Positions 1-8,922 are shown, counted from the first letter of the stretch. The stretch is 64,000 nucleotides of DNA from Bordetella ansorpii (GCF_900078705.1 NZ_FKIF01000007.1:930001-994000); one strand, 5' to 3'. Numbers and translations are program-made. Notes: generated by a model not told the origin, from the sequence alone.

Positions 1-290
1 CGTCCGTAGGCAAATACGGGACGGCGCATACCCGTGCGCGTGGCCTGTCGCGGCTCGTCTGCCCCATTTTGGGCCCGCCGCAAGCACGCCATTCCCCGGG
101 CCGCACGGCCCCCCGTCCTTGGAGCCGCACGGCGGCGCCGCCGCGGCCGCGCCGACCTGGTGCGGCGCGTCAAACCGGTGCACGAGATTTTCTAATACAT
201 GGCCCATAAATAATCGTTTGTGGCCCCCGTGGCGCCCTCCTAGACTCGCAGGCATCGCGCCCTCCCGGCGCCCTCTCCGGAATCCCTGCC
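1..290. other. Upstream region with no gene seen
   Basis: No open frame here looks like a protein and no RNA gene is recognisable. The last 100 bases (about 190-290) are the most AT-rich part and must hold the promoter of the Bug gene that starts at 291. I could not pick out a convincing -35/-10 pair. The gene that lies before the window is not visible. Confidence 0.5.
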
Positions 291-1268
291 ATGCGTGTCC
301 TGCCTCGCCTCGCGCTTTGCCTTGCCGTTCTGACGGGGCTCGCGCCCGCCGCCTCCGCCTTGGCGCAGGACGCCTATCCCGCCAGGCAGATCCGCGCGGT
401 GGTGCCCTTTCCGGCCGGCGGCATCAACGACACCATCGGCCGCGTGCTGTTCAAGACGCTGGCCGACAAGCTGGGCGGCGACCTGGTCGTGGAGAACAAG
501 CCTGGCGCCGGCGGCACCATCGGGACGGCCAGCGCGGCGCGCAGCCCGGCCGACGGCTACACCGTGCTGCTGGGCGCGGCCAGCACCGTGGCCGTGGCCC
601 CGCACCTGTACAAGGACGTGGGCTACAACGTGGCGCGCGACCTGATCGCCGTGGGCGGCATTGCCTCGGTGCCCAGCGTGGTCATCGTGTCGCAGCAATC
701 GAAATACCGGCAATGGAGCGACCTGGTGGCGGCCGACCAGGCCAGGCCCGGCGTGCTGACCTACGGCTCGGCGGGCGCGGGCACCAGCCACCACGTGCAG
801 GCCGAACTGCTGAACCTGCGCGCGCGCACGCACTTCATGCACGTGCCGTATCGTGGCGGCGCGCCCGCCATGACGGACCTGATCGGCGGCCAGATCGACC
901 TGATGGTCGACCCCCTGCCCACCACGCTGGCCAGCGTGCAGGGCGGACGCGTGCGTCCGCTGGCCATCACCACGGATACCCGCTCGCCGCTCCTGCCCGA
1001 CGTGCCCACGCTGAAGGAATTGGGGCTCGACTACAATGCCAGCACGTGGTTCGGCCTGTTCGTGCCCGCAGGCACGCCGGCCGCCGTGGTCTCCAGGCTG
1101 GGCGATGCACTGGCCGCGGCGCTGGCCGATCCGGCCCTGCAGGCCGACTTCCGCGCGCGCGGCATCGATCCCCTGCCGCAGGCGCGCGAGGCCTTCACCC
1201 GCTACGTCCAGTCCGAAACCCAGACCTGGGCCGCCGTCATCAAACAGGCCGGCATCCAGGTGCAATAA
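291..1268 (+). CDS. Bug-family tripartite tricarboxylate transporter substrate-binding protein
   Basis: Periplasmic solute receptor of the Bug (TctC-like) family, which binds small carboxylates or related metabolites for TctAB-type uptake. Of 325 residues, the first 25 form a signal peptide (charged MR, hydrophobic core, A-L-A-Q cleavage region). The mature protein starts with the family hallmark YPARQIRAVVPFPAGG at about 28-43, followed by the ENKPGAGGTIG segment near 70-80 and the VPYRGGAPAMTDLIGGQIDLM block near 180-205. No tctA or tctB gene is nearby, so it is an orphan receptor. A LysR regulator follows after 17 bases and an aspartate dehydrogenase after that, which suggests an amino acid or dicarboxylate ligand. 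That ligand is inference only. Confidence 0.9.
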   Translation: MRVLPRLALCLAVLTGLAPAASALAQDAYPARQIRAVVPFPAGGINDTIGRVLFKTLADKLGGDLVVENKPGAGGTIGTASAARSPADGYTVLLGAASTVAVAPHLYKDVGYNVARDLIAVGGIASVPSVVIVSQQSKYRQWSDLVAADQARPGVLTYGSAGAGTSHHVQAELLNLRARTHFMHVPYRGGAPAMTDLIGGQIDLMVDPLPTTLASVQGGRVRPLAITTDTRSPLLPDVPTLKELGLDYNASTWFGLFVPAGTPAAVVSRLGDALAAALADPALQADFRARGIDPLPQAREAFTRYVQSETQTWAAVIKQAGIQVQ

Positions 1269-1285
1269 GCCCCGGAGCCTCGCCC

Positions 1286-2356
1286 ATGGCCGCCTCGCGC
1301 AACCTGCCGCCCCTGTCGTCGGTCCGTTCGTTCGAGGCGGCGGCGCGCCACCGCTCCTTCACCCTGGCCGCCGAGGAACTGGCCGTCACCCAGGGCGCCG
1401 TCAGCCTGCAGGTGCGCAAGCTCGAATCCTTCCTGGGCAAGAAGCTGTTCGTGCGCCAGTCGCGCAAGGTCGAACTGACCCAGGCAGGCGTGCAGTACTA
1501 CGAAGCCTGCCGCCGGCTGCTGGCCGACCTGGAAGACGCCACCAGCCGCCTGTTGAGCCGCGACCGCGGCGAGATCCTCATCGTCAACACACTGCCCACC
1601 ATCGGGCAGTTGTGGCTGATGCCGCGGCTGGCCGATTTCACGGCGGCGCACCGCCACATCGAGGTGCGCGTGGTGTCGGACATCCGGCCGCTGGACATGC
1701 AGGCCGATGGCGTGGACGTGGCGCTGCGCGTGGGCCCGCTGGCCGGCCGCCGCTATCCGCGCCACCTGCCCGGCATCGACCTGACGCTGGTGCAGCGCTG
1801 GGACGGCATCTGCGCCGACTATCTGTTCGACGACGTGCTGGTGCCCGTGATGTCGCGGCGGCTGCTGGAGCAAGGCGGCCCCATCGGCTCGCTGGACGAA
1901 CTGCTGGCGTTTCCCCTGATCCACACCGCCAGCCGTCCGCATGCGTGGCGCGACTGGCTCAATGCGCTGGGCGCGGCCCTGCCGCCGCAACGCAACTGCC
2001 CGGACTACGGGCACTTCTACATCGCCCTGCGCGCCGCGCAGGAACACAAGGGCATCGCGTTGATTCCGGAAGTGCTGATCGACGGCTACCCCGGCCGCAA
2101 CGAACTGGTGGTGCCCTGGCGGCCCGAGCACCCGCCCAAGAGCGCCGGCGAGTACTACCTGCTGACGCATGGCGCGTGGGCGGAACGCGCCGCCATCACG
2201 GCCTTCCGCGGCTGGGTATTGCGCGAAGCGGCCGCAAGCATCGCGGCGAATGCGGCCGCCAGCGAGGCGGATGACGGCGGCCCGGATGCATCCATTAGCC
2301 CGGCTCATGCCAAGGCCCAGAACGAATCGTTTGCGGGGGCGGCGCGGCTGCCGTAG
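1286..2356 (+). CDS. LysR-family transcriptional regulator (GcvA-like)
   Basis: DNA-binding activator/repressor of the LysR family, 356 residues. The N-terminal winged HTH covers about residues 9-68 (SVRSFEAAARHRSFTLAAEE, then TQGAVSLQVRKLE), followed by a linker and a substrate-binding-type effector domain. The layout of HTH plus LPPLSSVRSFEAAARH is typical of the GcvA subgroup. I chose the ATG at 1286 because homology to the HTH begins directly after it; the frame stays open far upstream but that part is low-complexity Arg/Pro. It lies 17 bases after the Bug gene on the same strand, so the two may be co-transcribed and the regulator may control the locus. The C-terminal 30 residues are Ala-rich and unlike the family core. 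Confidence 0.88.
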   Translation: MAASRNLPPLSSVRSFEAAARHRSFTLAAEELAVTQGAVSLQVRKLESFLGKKLFVRQSRKVELTQAGVQYYEACRRLLADLEDATSRLLSRDRGEILIVNTLPTIGQLWLMPRLADFTAAHRHIEVRVVSDIRPLDMQADGVDVALRVGPLAGRRYPRHLPGIDLTLVQRWDGICADYLFDDVLVPVMSRRLLEQGGPIGSLDELLAFPLIHTASRPHAWRDWLNALGAALPPQRNCPDYGHFYIALRAAQEHKGIALIPEVLIDGYPGRNELVVPWRPEHPPKSAGEYYLLTHGAWAERAAITAFRGWVLREAAASIAANAAASEADDGGPDASISPAHAKAQNESFAGAARLP

Positions 2357-2469
2357 TGTGCTGCCTCAGGAATACGCCGCGCCGCGCGCGTCGCGCCGGC
2401 ATGGCCAACCAGCCCGCCCGCTGACATCGCGGGCACTCGTTTCACTCATTGAACAGGACATACGGCAGC

Positions 2470-3273
2470 ATGAATCATTATCGAGTCGGCATCGCGGGTT
2501 TCGGCGCCATCGGCCAGGCCGTGGCGCGCGTGCTGGACGCGGGCGTTCCCGGCCTGACGCTGGCCGCCATCGCCGTGCGCGATCCCCGCCATCCTCCCGC
2601 CGCCGCCTGGCAGGGCGCCGCCCCCGAATGGACCACGCTGTCCGGCCTGGCCGAGCGCTGCGACGTCGTGGTCGAGTGCGCGCCCGCCGCCGTCATCCGC
2701 GAGCTTTCCGAGCCCGTGCTGCGCGCCGGCAAGAAGCTGGTGGTGCTGAGCTCGGGCGCCCTGCTGCGCAACGACGACCTGATCGCGCTGGCGGCCGGGC
2801 ACGGTGGCCAGATCATCGTGCCCTCGGGCGCCATCCTGGGCCTGGACGCCATCACCGCCGCCGCCGAAGGCACCATCCATTCGGTCACCATGATCACGCG
2901 CAAGCCGCCGCGCGGCCTGCTGGGCGCGCCGTACCTGGATACGCACGGCATCGACGTCACCAGGATCACCGAACCCACGCTGATTTTCCGCGGCACGCCG
3001 CGCGACGCGGCCATCGGCTTCCCGGCCAACCTGAACGTGGCGGTCAGCGTGTCGCTGGCCGGCATCGGACCGGACCGCACCACGCTGGAAATCTGGGCCG
3101 ACCCCGGCGTCACGCGCAACATCCACCGCGTGGAGGTCGATTCGGATTCGGCCGCGTTCTCGATGGAAATCCAGAACATCCCGTCCGAGAATCCCAAGAC
3201 CGGCCGCATCACCGCGCAAAGCGTGGTGGCCGCGCTGCGCAAGCTGACCGGCGCGCTGCGCGTGGGCACGTAG
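2470..3273 (+). CDS. L-aspartate dehydrogenase (NadX/COG1712 family)
   Basis: NAD(P)-dependent oxidation of L-aspartate to iminoaspartate, a cytosolic reaction that can feed NAD synthesis or aspartate breakdown. It has 267 residues, the usual family length. A Rossmann fold opens the protein (VGIAGFGAIGQAVARVL, about 5-21), and the conserved SSGALLRND, VPSGAILGLDA and FPANLNVAVS blocks follow near 97, 120 and 192. His in the NIHRVEVDSDS segment near residue 220 fits the reported catalytic region. A TTG at 2449 in the same frame would add seven residues; the ATG at 2470 fits the Rossmann start better. Its place beside a Bug receptor and LysR regulator suggests a catabolic rather than housekeeping role (inference). 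Confidence 0.88.
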   Translation: MNHYRVGIAGFGAIGQAVARVLDAGVPGLTLAAIAVRDPRHPPAAAWQGAAPEWTTLSGLAERCDVVVECAPAAVIRELSEPVLRAGKKLVVLSSGALLRNDDLIALAAGHGGQIIVPSGAILGLDAITAAAEGTIHSVTMITRKPPRGLLGAPYLDTHGIDVTRITEPTLIFRGTPRDAAIGFPANLNVAVSVSLAGIGPDRTTLEIWADPGVTRNIHRVEVDSDSAAFSMEIQNIPSENPKTGRITAQSVVAALRKLTGALRVGT

Positions 3274-3296
3274 GCCGGGCCATCCCGAGGCCGGCG

Positions 3297-3318
3297 GGCG
3301 GGGCCACGCGGCCCCGCC
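3297..3318. terminator. Stem-loop between convergent genes
   Basis: A perfect 9-bp GC stem (3297-3305 with 3310-3318) closes a 4-base ACGC loop, in the 65-bp gap between the convergent aspartate dehydrogenase and ABC exporter genes. There is no T run on either side, so it is a weak or bidirectional terminator candidate. Confidence 0.5.
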
Positions 3319-3338
3319 ATCCGATGCGCGCGGCAGGA

Positions 3339-5171
3339 TCAGAAGGCTGGCGCCGCGCGATTGAGTTCGTGGCCGGGCGGCAGCGCCTCGGTACGCCAGC
3401 CGCCGCTTCCCTCCAGCCTCAGGCACACGTCGTGGAACGCATCCAGCGTGCCGCGATGCCCGATGCTGACGATGGCGCAGCCCGCCAGCATGCCGCGCAG
3501 TTCCTGGTACATGGCATGCTCCAGGCCCTCGTCCAGCGCCGAAGTGGCCTCATCCAGGAACACGATGCGCGGCTGGTTGAACAGCACGCGCGCGAACGCC
3601 AGGCGCTGCTGCTCGCCCAGGGACAGGATGCGCGACCAGTCATCCACGCGATCGAGCTGTGACGCCAGATGGCCCAGGCTGGCCCGCCGCAAGGCATCCT
3701 GCAGGCGCGCATCGTCGGCGGGCGTGCACACGCACGGATAGGCCACGGCCACGCGCAAGGCGCCCAAGGGCAGATAGGGCCGCTGCGACAGGAACAGCGC
3801 CTCTTGCCCATCGGGCCGCATCACGCGACCCTGCGTATACGGCCACAGCCCCGCGATCGCGCGCAGCAGCGTGGTCTTGCCGCTGCCCGACGGCCCCTTG
3901 ATCAGCAAGGCCTGGCCTCGCGGCACGTGCAGGCGCAGGTCTTGCAGCAGGATGCCGCCGTCCGGCCGCTGCACGGCCAGGCCCTCGATGCGCAGGCCCG
4001 ATTCGGCCGCCACGGTTTCCACGGCCGGCAGCGCGCGCGCCTGCGCATTGGCATCCAGGAATCCCTCCAGGCGGTCGAGCGTGGCGCGGTACGTGGCGAA
4101 GGTGTCGTAAGAGGAACGGAAGAACGACAGCGAATCCTGCACCTGCCCGAAGGCCTGCGCGGTCTGCATCACGTCGCCCAGCTTGATCGCGCCGGAGAAG
4201 AAGCGCGGCGCCTGCAGCAGGAAAGGAAACACCACCGCGATCTGGCTGACCGTCAGGTTGAAACCGTCGAATTTCAGGCCACGGTAGACAATGGCCCACA
4301 GGTTGGCGATGTAGGCGGAAAAGCGCGTCCACAGCGTGCCGCCCTCTGCGCGCTCGCCCTGGTAGAACGCCACGTTCTCGGCGTTCTCGCGCAGGCGCAT
4401 CAAGGCATACCGGAAATTGGCGGACAGGCGTTCGCTGAGAAAGCTCAGTTCGATCAGCGGCCTGCCGATACGAAAGGCCACCAGCGTCGCGACGATGACG
4501 TACAGGTACACCATGAACACCATCGCACGCGGGATTTCGAGACTGCCGATGTCCAGCGGACCGGACAGATTCCACAGGATCAGGGTGAATTCCACCAGCG
4601 ACACCATGGCGCTCAAGGCCCCGATGGCCAGCGAACGCGAACTCAGTACGAACTCGCCGACGTCCTGCTGGATACGCTGGTCGGGATTGTCGGCGGGCGG
4701 CTGCGCGAACTGGTTGCGGTAGTAGGCCCGGCCGTCGAGCCAATCGCGGGTCAGCCGCTGGTTGAGCCAGGTACGCCAGTGGATGTCGAACATCTGGCCG
4801 ACGTAGCTGTCGACCAGGCTGCGGCCCACGTGTATCGCGGCCAGCACCGAGAAGATGCCCAGGTAGGTCCAGAACCCGCCGCGGTCCAGCGCCTGCAACG
4901 CGCTGTAGAAGCCGTTGTACCAGAAGGAGAACAGCACCGTCAGGCGTACGCCCGACAAGGCCAGCAACAGCAGCAGGGCCAGCGTCAGCAAGGGCCGCCA
5001 GCTGCGCCGCGGCGTCAGATAGGGCCAGGCCAGGCGCCAGAACTGCCGCCCCCAGCGCGTGGTTCGCACCAGCACCGTGGTGACGGCCACCGAGGCGATG
5101 GCCGTGATGAAAAAAGCCCGCAACAGCCACCACAGGCTGTCGCTCAATTGCGCATGCCAATCCAGATTCAC
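3339..5171 (-). CDS. ABC transporter, fused permease/ATPase (SbmA/BacA-like, YddA family)
   Basis: Inner-membrane half-transporter with an N-terminal SbmA/BacA-type membrane domain (about 1-340, several hydrophobic helices, first at 12-34) and a C-terminal ATPase. Visible ATPase motifs are Walker A GPSGSGKTT, the signature LSLGEQQRLAFARV and Walker B RIVFLDEATSALDE, followed by the switch His in SIGHRG. Length is 610 residues, normal for COG4178. Such proteins transport peptides, cobalamin-like compounds or fatty acyl derivatives; the substrate here cannot be told. The start codon is GTG at 5171 with no good ribosome site. It stands alone, convergent with the aspartate dehydrogenase gene and just downstream of chromate transporter genes on the same strand. 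Confidence 0.88.
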   Translation of the reverse strand: MNLDWHAQLSDSLWWLLRAFFITAIASVAVTTVLVRTTRWGRQFWRLAWPYLTPRRSWRPLLTLALLLLLALSGVRLTVLFSFWYNGFYSALQALDRGGFWTYLGIFSVLAAIHVGRSLVDSYVGQMFDIHWRTWLNQRLTRDWLDGRAYYRNQFAQPPADNPDQRIQQDVGEFVLSSRSLAIGALSAMVSLVEFTLILWNLSGPLDIGSLEIPRAMVFMVYLYVIVATLVAFRIGRPLIELSFLSERLSANFRYALMRLRENAENVAFYQGERAEGGTLWTRFSAYIANLWAIVYRGLKFDGFNLTVSQIAVVFPFLLQAPRFFSGAIKLGDVMQTAQAFGQVQDSLSFFRSSYDTFATYRATLDRLEGFLDANAQARALPAVETVAAESGLRIEGLAVQRPDGGILLQDLRLHVPRGQALLIKGPSGSGKTTLLRAIAGLWPYTQGRVMRPDGQEALFLSQRPYLPLGALRVAVAYPCVCTPADDARLQDALRRASLGHLASQLDRVDDWSRILSLGEQQRLAFARVLFNQPRIVFLDEATSALDEGLEHAMYQELRGMLAGCAIVSIGHRGTLDAFHDVCLRLEGSGGWRTEALPPGHELNRAAPAF

Positions 5172-5252
5172 GGTGCGGGTAGTGAGTTGTTATTGCTGAT
5201 TAGATGGCGCGGGACGCAATAGTTCCGTGACGGGGTGGTCGCGGCAGGCGTT

Positions 5253-5804
5253 TCAGAAGGTCCAGCCCGCCGCGTGCAGCAGCAGCAACACCCCGCCGCC
5301 GCCCAGCACCAGCAGCAGTGCGTTGACGCGCGTGGTCATCACCAGCACGGTCGACACCACCGCGATGCCCCGGGCCGCCCATCCACCGTCCAGGGCGCTG
5401 AACAGCACGTAGACCGCCGCCGCGATCATGCCGGCCGCCACGGGCCGCAGGCCGCTTTCCAACGCCAGTTGCCAGCGCGCGCCGTGATGCCGCCGCCACA
5501 GATAGGCCACGCCATACAGCAGGAAGGCGGTGGGCGCGAACAGTGCCAGCGTGGCCACCAGCGCGCCCGCGAAGCCCGCCACCTGCCAACCGATCAGCGT
5601 GACCAGCAGCGAACCGGGACCGGGCGACAGCCGGGCGATGGCGAAATCGCTCAGGAACTGCGCCTGCGTCAGCCAGTGATGCACGTCCACCACCTGGCGC
5701 TGGATCTCGGCGATGGTGGCCTGCCCGCCGCCGATGGTGGCCAGGGACAGCGGGGCGAAGACCGTCAGCAGGCCCAGCAGCGGGCGTTGGGTCGGGTGCG
5801 CCAT
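5253..5804 (-). CDS. Chromate transporter, short-chain subunit (second of a pair)
   Basis: Integral membrane protein of the CHR superfamily, 183 residues, with a single CHR domain. The N-terminus carries the family hallmark LSLATIGGGQATIAEIQRQVV (residues 18-38) and there are about five hydrophobic segments. Paired short CHR proteins work as a two-component chromate (or sulfate) exporter. It lies in exactly the same reading frame as its upstream partner, separated only by TAG-GCC-ATG, so the pair looks like a 377-residue ChrA cut by one stop codon. The good internal start and the domain-like N-terminus favour a genuine two-gene arrangement. Confidence 0.82.
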   Translation of the reverse strand: MAHPTQRPLLGLLTVFAPLSLATIGGGQATIAEIQRQVVDVHHWLTQAQFLSDFAIARLSPGPGSLLVTLIGWQVAGFAGALVATLALFAPTAFLLYGVAYLWRRHHGARWQLALESGLRPVAAGMIAAAVYVLFSALDGGWAARGIAVVSTVLVMTTRVNALLLVLGGGGVLLLLHAAGWTF

Positions 5805-5807
5805 GGC

Positions 5808-6386
5808 CTACTGCCGGCTTGCGCCGCGCAGGCGCAGATATTCGGCCGCGACGCTCAGGCCGCCCATGCCCAGCACCACCCACAGCAGGGGCCAGTGCAG
5901 GAAGGCCACGGCCACGAAGACGAAGGCCATCACGGCAAGCGGCAATGCACGCCGCCGCACCCGCCGCACCGAGGTGATGGCCATCGACAGCGACAGGCCG
6001 ATGGCCGCCGCTGCCGCGCCGGCCAGGCCCACGTGCGTCAACGGACTGCCGGACAGATAGGCGAACAGCGTGCCCAACAGCACGATGAAGAGCGCGGGCG
6101 GCACGATGATGCCGCAGAAGCCCGCGAACGCGCCCGCCGGGCCGGCCAGCCGGTAGCCGATCCAGATGGCCATGTTCTTGACGTTGACGCCGGGCAGCGC
6201 CTGCGAGATCGACAGCCCGTTCAGGAACTCGTCTTCCGTCATCCAGCGGCGGCGCTGCACGAACTCTCGCAGGAACCAGCCGCTCAGGCCGCCGCCGAAG
6301 CTGGTCAGTCCGATACGGGCGAAGATGAAAAACAGCCCCGGCGCAGTGGGGCGATCGGCCGAAGCCGGAATATCGGAGGCGGACAT
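5808..6386 (-). CDS. Chromate transporter, short-chain subunit (first of a pair)
   Basis: CHR-domain membrane protein, 192 residues from the ATG at 6386. The segment FARIGLTSFGGGLSGW near the N-terminus and SQALPGVNVKNMAIWIGYRLAG further on are the typical signature of the first half of ChrA. An earlier in-frame ATG at 6413 is possible; neither start has a clear ribosome site, and I prefer 6386 because the extra residues are not membrane-like. It is followed at once by the second CHR gene in the same frame, so both are surely co-translated. Together they likely export chromate. No chrB-type regulator is seen beside them. Confidence 0.82.
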   Translation of the reverse strand: MSASDIPASADRPTAPGLFFIFARIGLTSFGGGLSGWFLREFVQRRRWMTEDEFLNGLSISQALPGVNVKNMAIWIGYRLAGPAGAFAGFCGIIVPPALFIVLLGTLFAYLSGSPLTHVGLAGAAAAAIGLSLSMAITSVRRVRRRALPLAVMAFVFVAVAFLHWPLLWVVLGMGGLSVAAEYLRLRGASRQ

Positions 6387-6497
6387 GGCAGGCGTGCGTG
6401 GCGAGCCCGCCATGCGCGGGACACGCGACGGGCGACGCCGTCGGTGTAGCACGCGGCGGCGTACAAACCTCTGAACGCCGCCGCCCTGCCCGGTGCC

Positions 6498-7460
6498 TTA
6501 CGCGTAGCGCTCGCGGTAGGCCGCGGGCGACATGCCGCAGTGCTTGCCGAAGATCTCGCGGAAAGCCTTGGCGTCGTTGTAGCCGACCTCGTACATGACC
6601 TCGGCCACCGTCTTGCGCGAGCCTTCCAACTGCGACTTGGCGGCTTCCACGCGGATGCGCTGCAGGTACTCGACCACGCTGTTGCCGGTGGCCTGGCGGA
6701 ACCGGCGCTCGAGCGTGCGGCGGCCCAGGGCATAGCGGCTGGCCAGTTGTTCGACCGTGACGCGGTCGGCGTAGCGGGCCTCGATGTGGTCCTGCACCTG
6801 GCGCACCACGTCGTCGCCGTGTGTGCGCCGGCCCGAGAAAATGGCGAACGGCAGTTGGCTCTGGCGGCTCCAGTCGAGCTGGAACAGCTTGGCGCACCAG
6901 ATGGCGGTGTCGCGATCGGTATATTTCTCGATCAAATGCAGCACCAGGTGGGCCGCGGAAAACGCCCCGCCGCTGGTATAAATGCCATTGCCGGCCACCA
7001 CCACGCGGTCGCTGACCCACTGCACCGAGGGGAACAGGCCGGCGTACTGGTTCTGTGCGGCCCAGTGCACCACGGCGCGCTGGCCGTCGAGCAGGCCGCC
7101 GGCCGCCAGCAGGGCCGCGCCCAGGCACAGGCTGGCGACTTCGCCGCCGCCTTTGTAGTGCCGCACCATCCAGTCGATCATCGGCCGGTTGGCCTGCATG
7201 GCCTCAGGCAGTGTGTTCGTCAGGGGCGGCACGATGCAGATGTCGACGCCGCGTGCCTCATCCAGCACGGCATCGGCATGCACGGTAAAACGGCCACCGT
7301 CCAGACGCACTTGCGGCGTGGCCGCCAGCATCTGCACCGAGAATCGCGGCGCCTCGCCGCGATCCTGCAAAAACTGATTGGCCGCCAGGAAGCCCTGGCG
7401 GGCGTTTTCGAGAGAGGCGATATTTGCGCCGACAGGCAGCAGAAAGGCAATATTTTTCAT
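6498..7460 (-). CDS. GlxA-family regulator (DJ-1/PfpI domain plus AraC HTH)
   Basis: Transcriptional regulator of 320 residues with a class I glutamine amidotransferase-like (DJ-1/PfpI) sensor domain at about 1-185 and an AraC/XylS double HTH at about 215-320. The sensor holds the nucleophile-elbow-like SLCLGAALLAAGG segment with its Cys near residue 112. The C-terminal HTH ends with the AraC signature (NDAKAFREIFGKHCGMSPAAYRERY). Start ATG is at 7460. It is divergent from the DUF1428 gene across a 148-bp gap, making that gene a natural target (inference). Relatives control choline, carnitine or arginine catabolism; the ligand here is unknown. Confidence 0.88.
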   Translation of the reverse strand: MKNIAFLLPVGANIASLENARQGFLAANQFLQDRGEAPRFSVQMLAATPQVRLDGGRFTVHADAVLDEARGVDICIVPPLTNTLPEAMQANRPMIDWMVRHYKGGGEVASLCLGAALLAAGGLLDGQRAVVHWAAQNQYAGLFPSVQWVSDRVVVAGNGIYTSGGAFSAAHLVLHLIEKYTDRDTAIWCAKLFQLDWSRQSQLPFAIFSGRRTHGDDVVRQVQDHIEARYADRVTVEQLASRYALGRRTLERRFRQATGNSVVEYLQRIRVEAAKSQLEGSRKTVAEVMYEVGYNDAKAFREIFGKHCGMSPAAYRERYA

Positions 7461-7608
7461 GGAAGAAGCTTCGCGGCTGGGTTAAGGTCGCATTCCACCC
7501 GCAGGAATGTCGCAATCCTCTATCTACGGCGGAGTGGTTTCCCGGTTAGAGTCAGAAATCGCGAAAACGTTCAGCGAATAGTCAGCATCTTAACCGAGGA
7601 GGCTCACG

Positions 7609-7968
7609 ATGGAACAAGAGTACGTGGACGGCTTTCTGCTGGCGGTCCCCCGGGAGAACCTGGACCGTTACAAAAAAATGGCGCAGCTTGCCGGCGCCCT
7701 TTGGAAGGAACACGGGGCGCTGGACTTCCGCGAGTGCGTGGAAGACGACATCGCCAACGAGGGGTTTGCGTCATTCCGCACCGCCGCCGGCGCCCGCGAG
7801 GGCGAAGCCGTGGTGTTCTCGTGGATCCGTTTCGCCAGCAAGGCAGAACGCGACCGCATCAACGCGCGGGTCATGGAAGACCCGCGCCTGAAAGCGCAGG
7901 ATTGCGAAGGCGTCTTCGACTTCAAGCGCATGGCCTGGGGCGGCTTCGGGGTGCTGGTATCCGGCTAG
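7609..7968 (+). CDS. DUF1428 family protein (YbaA-like)
   Basis: Small cytosolic protein of 119 residues, matching the DUF1428 family in length and in the start YVDGFLLAVPRENLDRYKKMA and the block VVFSWIRFASKAERDRIN. The fold is a dimeric alpha-beta ferredoxin-like barrel; no enzyme activity is established. A strong ribosome site (gaggaggct) precedes the ATG. It is divergent from the GlxA-type regulator and followed by a VOC-family gene on the same strand, the same sort of neighbours that often surround stress or detoxification genes. Confidence 0.85.
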   Translation: MEQEYVDGFLLAVPRENLDRYKKMAQLAGALWKEHGALDFRECVEDDIANEGFASFRTAAGAREGEAVVFSWIRFASKAERDRINARVMEDPRLKAQDCEGVFDFKRMAWGGFGVLVSG

Positions 7969-8109
7969 TCGGCCCAGGCCTGCCGGTTCCGGTCAGGCGG
8001 CGAGAAAAACAAATCCGGCTGCCTGTCGAATTCCGCCCATGCCATTCGTCGTATCCATGACGCGCCGGCCATTCCGGCCCGGCGCCGTTTCCCCGACAGG
8101 AGTACGACC

Positions 8110-8604
8110 ATGTCCGTCCCCGTGAAACCCATCCCCGATGGCATGCATGCGCTGACCCCGCATCTGGTCTGCGACGGCGCCGCCGCCGCCATCGATTTCT
8201 ACGTCAAGGCGTTCAACGCCGTCGAACTCGCTCGCCTGGCCGGCCCGGACGGCAAGCTGATGCACGGCATGGTGCGCATCGGCGGCTCCCCGCTGATGCT
8301 GGTCGATGCGATGCCCGGCTGGGGCGTGCTCGACCCCAAGGGCCTGAATGGTTCGCCCGTCATCATCCATCTCTACGTCGAAGACGTGGATGCCGCCATC
8401 GCCCAGGCCGCCGCCGCCGGGGCCACCGTCACCATGCCGCCCGCCGACATGTTCTGGGGCGACCGCTACGGCCAACTGACCGATCCGTTCGGGCACAAGT
8501 GGTCACTGGCGACGCACAAGCAGGACTTGTCGCCGGAACAGATCCGCAAGGCCATGGAAAGCGCCCCCCCATGTGGGGAGCAGGAGATGAAGCCGACGGC
8601 ATGA
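8110..8604 (+). CDS. VOC superfamily protein (glyoxalase/PhnB-like)
   Basis: Cytosolic protein of 164 residues with the paired beta-alpha-beta-beta-beta modules of the vicinal oxygen chelate superfamily. The N-terminal module has the PhnB-like LTPHLVCDGAAAAIDFYVKAF segment (15-35), the second VIIHLYVEDVDAAIAQAAAAGA, and the C-terminal end GDRYGQLTDPFGHKWSLATH with a possible metal His. Members include antibiotic-binding proteins and dioxygenases; which applies is not clear. ATG at 8110 has a GACAGGAG ribosome site seven bases before it. It probably ends at the stem-loop that follows. Confidence 0.85.
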   Translation: MSVPVKPIPDGMHALTPHLVCDGAAAAIDFYVKAFNAVELARLAGPDGKLMHGMVRIGGSPLMLVDAMPGWGVLDPKGLNGSPVIIHLYVEDVDAAIAQAAAAGATVTMPPADMFWGDRYGQLTDPFGHKWSLATHKQDLSPEQIRKAMESAPPCGEQEMKPTA

Positions 8605-8611
8605 CCCCGAT

Positions 8612-8636
8612 GCCGCCGGGGGGCCCTCTCGGCGGC
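8612..8636. terminator. GC stem-loop between VOC and slyX genes
   Basis: A 7-bp stem (8612-8618 with 8630-8636) around an 11-base loop lies between two convergent genes. No T run follows, so it is only a weak terminator candidate. Confidence 0.3.
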
Positions 8637-8671
8637 CGCAAGAACCCGTGCGCAGGCCCTGCGCAAACCCT

Positions 8672-8890
8672 TCAATAATGCGGCGGCAACTCATCGCGAA
8701 GGCTGCGGAACTGCCCCGCCCCGGATGGGGTGGCCTGGTTCCGCAATTCGAGCACTTCCCGCATCAGCAGCTCGATCTGCTGCTGCTGCCGGTATACGGT
8801 CTGGTTCAACTGATCCAGCAGGTCGTCGGCAAAACCGGCCTTGATTTCCAGCTGCGTCAGGCGCCGCTCGGTGTCGTCTTGAATATCCAT
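8672..8890 (-). CDS. slyX: SlyX family protein
   Basis: Short protein of 72 residues, nearly all predicted helix, with the SlyX pattern DTERRLTQLEIKAGFADDLL then LNQTVYRQQQQIELLMREV and a C-terminal LPPHY. The heptad spacing suggests a coiled coil. Its function in bacteria is unknown. I set the start at the ATG at 8890 (MDIQDD); the upstream in-frame extension to 8971 is Arg/Gly-rich and unlike the family. It lies 32 bases downstream of the GFA gene on the same strand, so the two may be one transcript. Confidence 0.85.
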   Translation of the reverse strand: MDIQDDTERRLTQLEIKAGFADDLLDQLNQTVYRQQQQIELLMREVLELRNQATPSGAGQFRSLRDELPPHY

Positions 8891-8922
8891 GGCGCAATTA
8901 GACCCCAAGTCGCGCCGCGTCG

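Noticed and set aside
119..1285. Long open frame running through the Bug gene into the LysR gene
   Set aside because: The upstream part is Arg/Pro/Ala-rich shadow of another frame; the real LysR start is at 1286 where the HTH begins.
3669..5222. 517-codon plus-strand open frame over the ABC exporter
   Set aside because: Gln/Arg-rich antisense shadow of a strong ABC gene with all motifs on the other strand.
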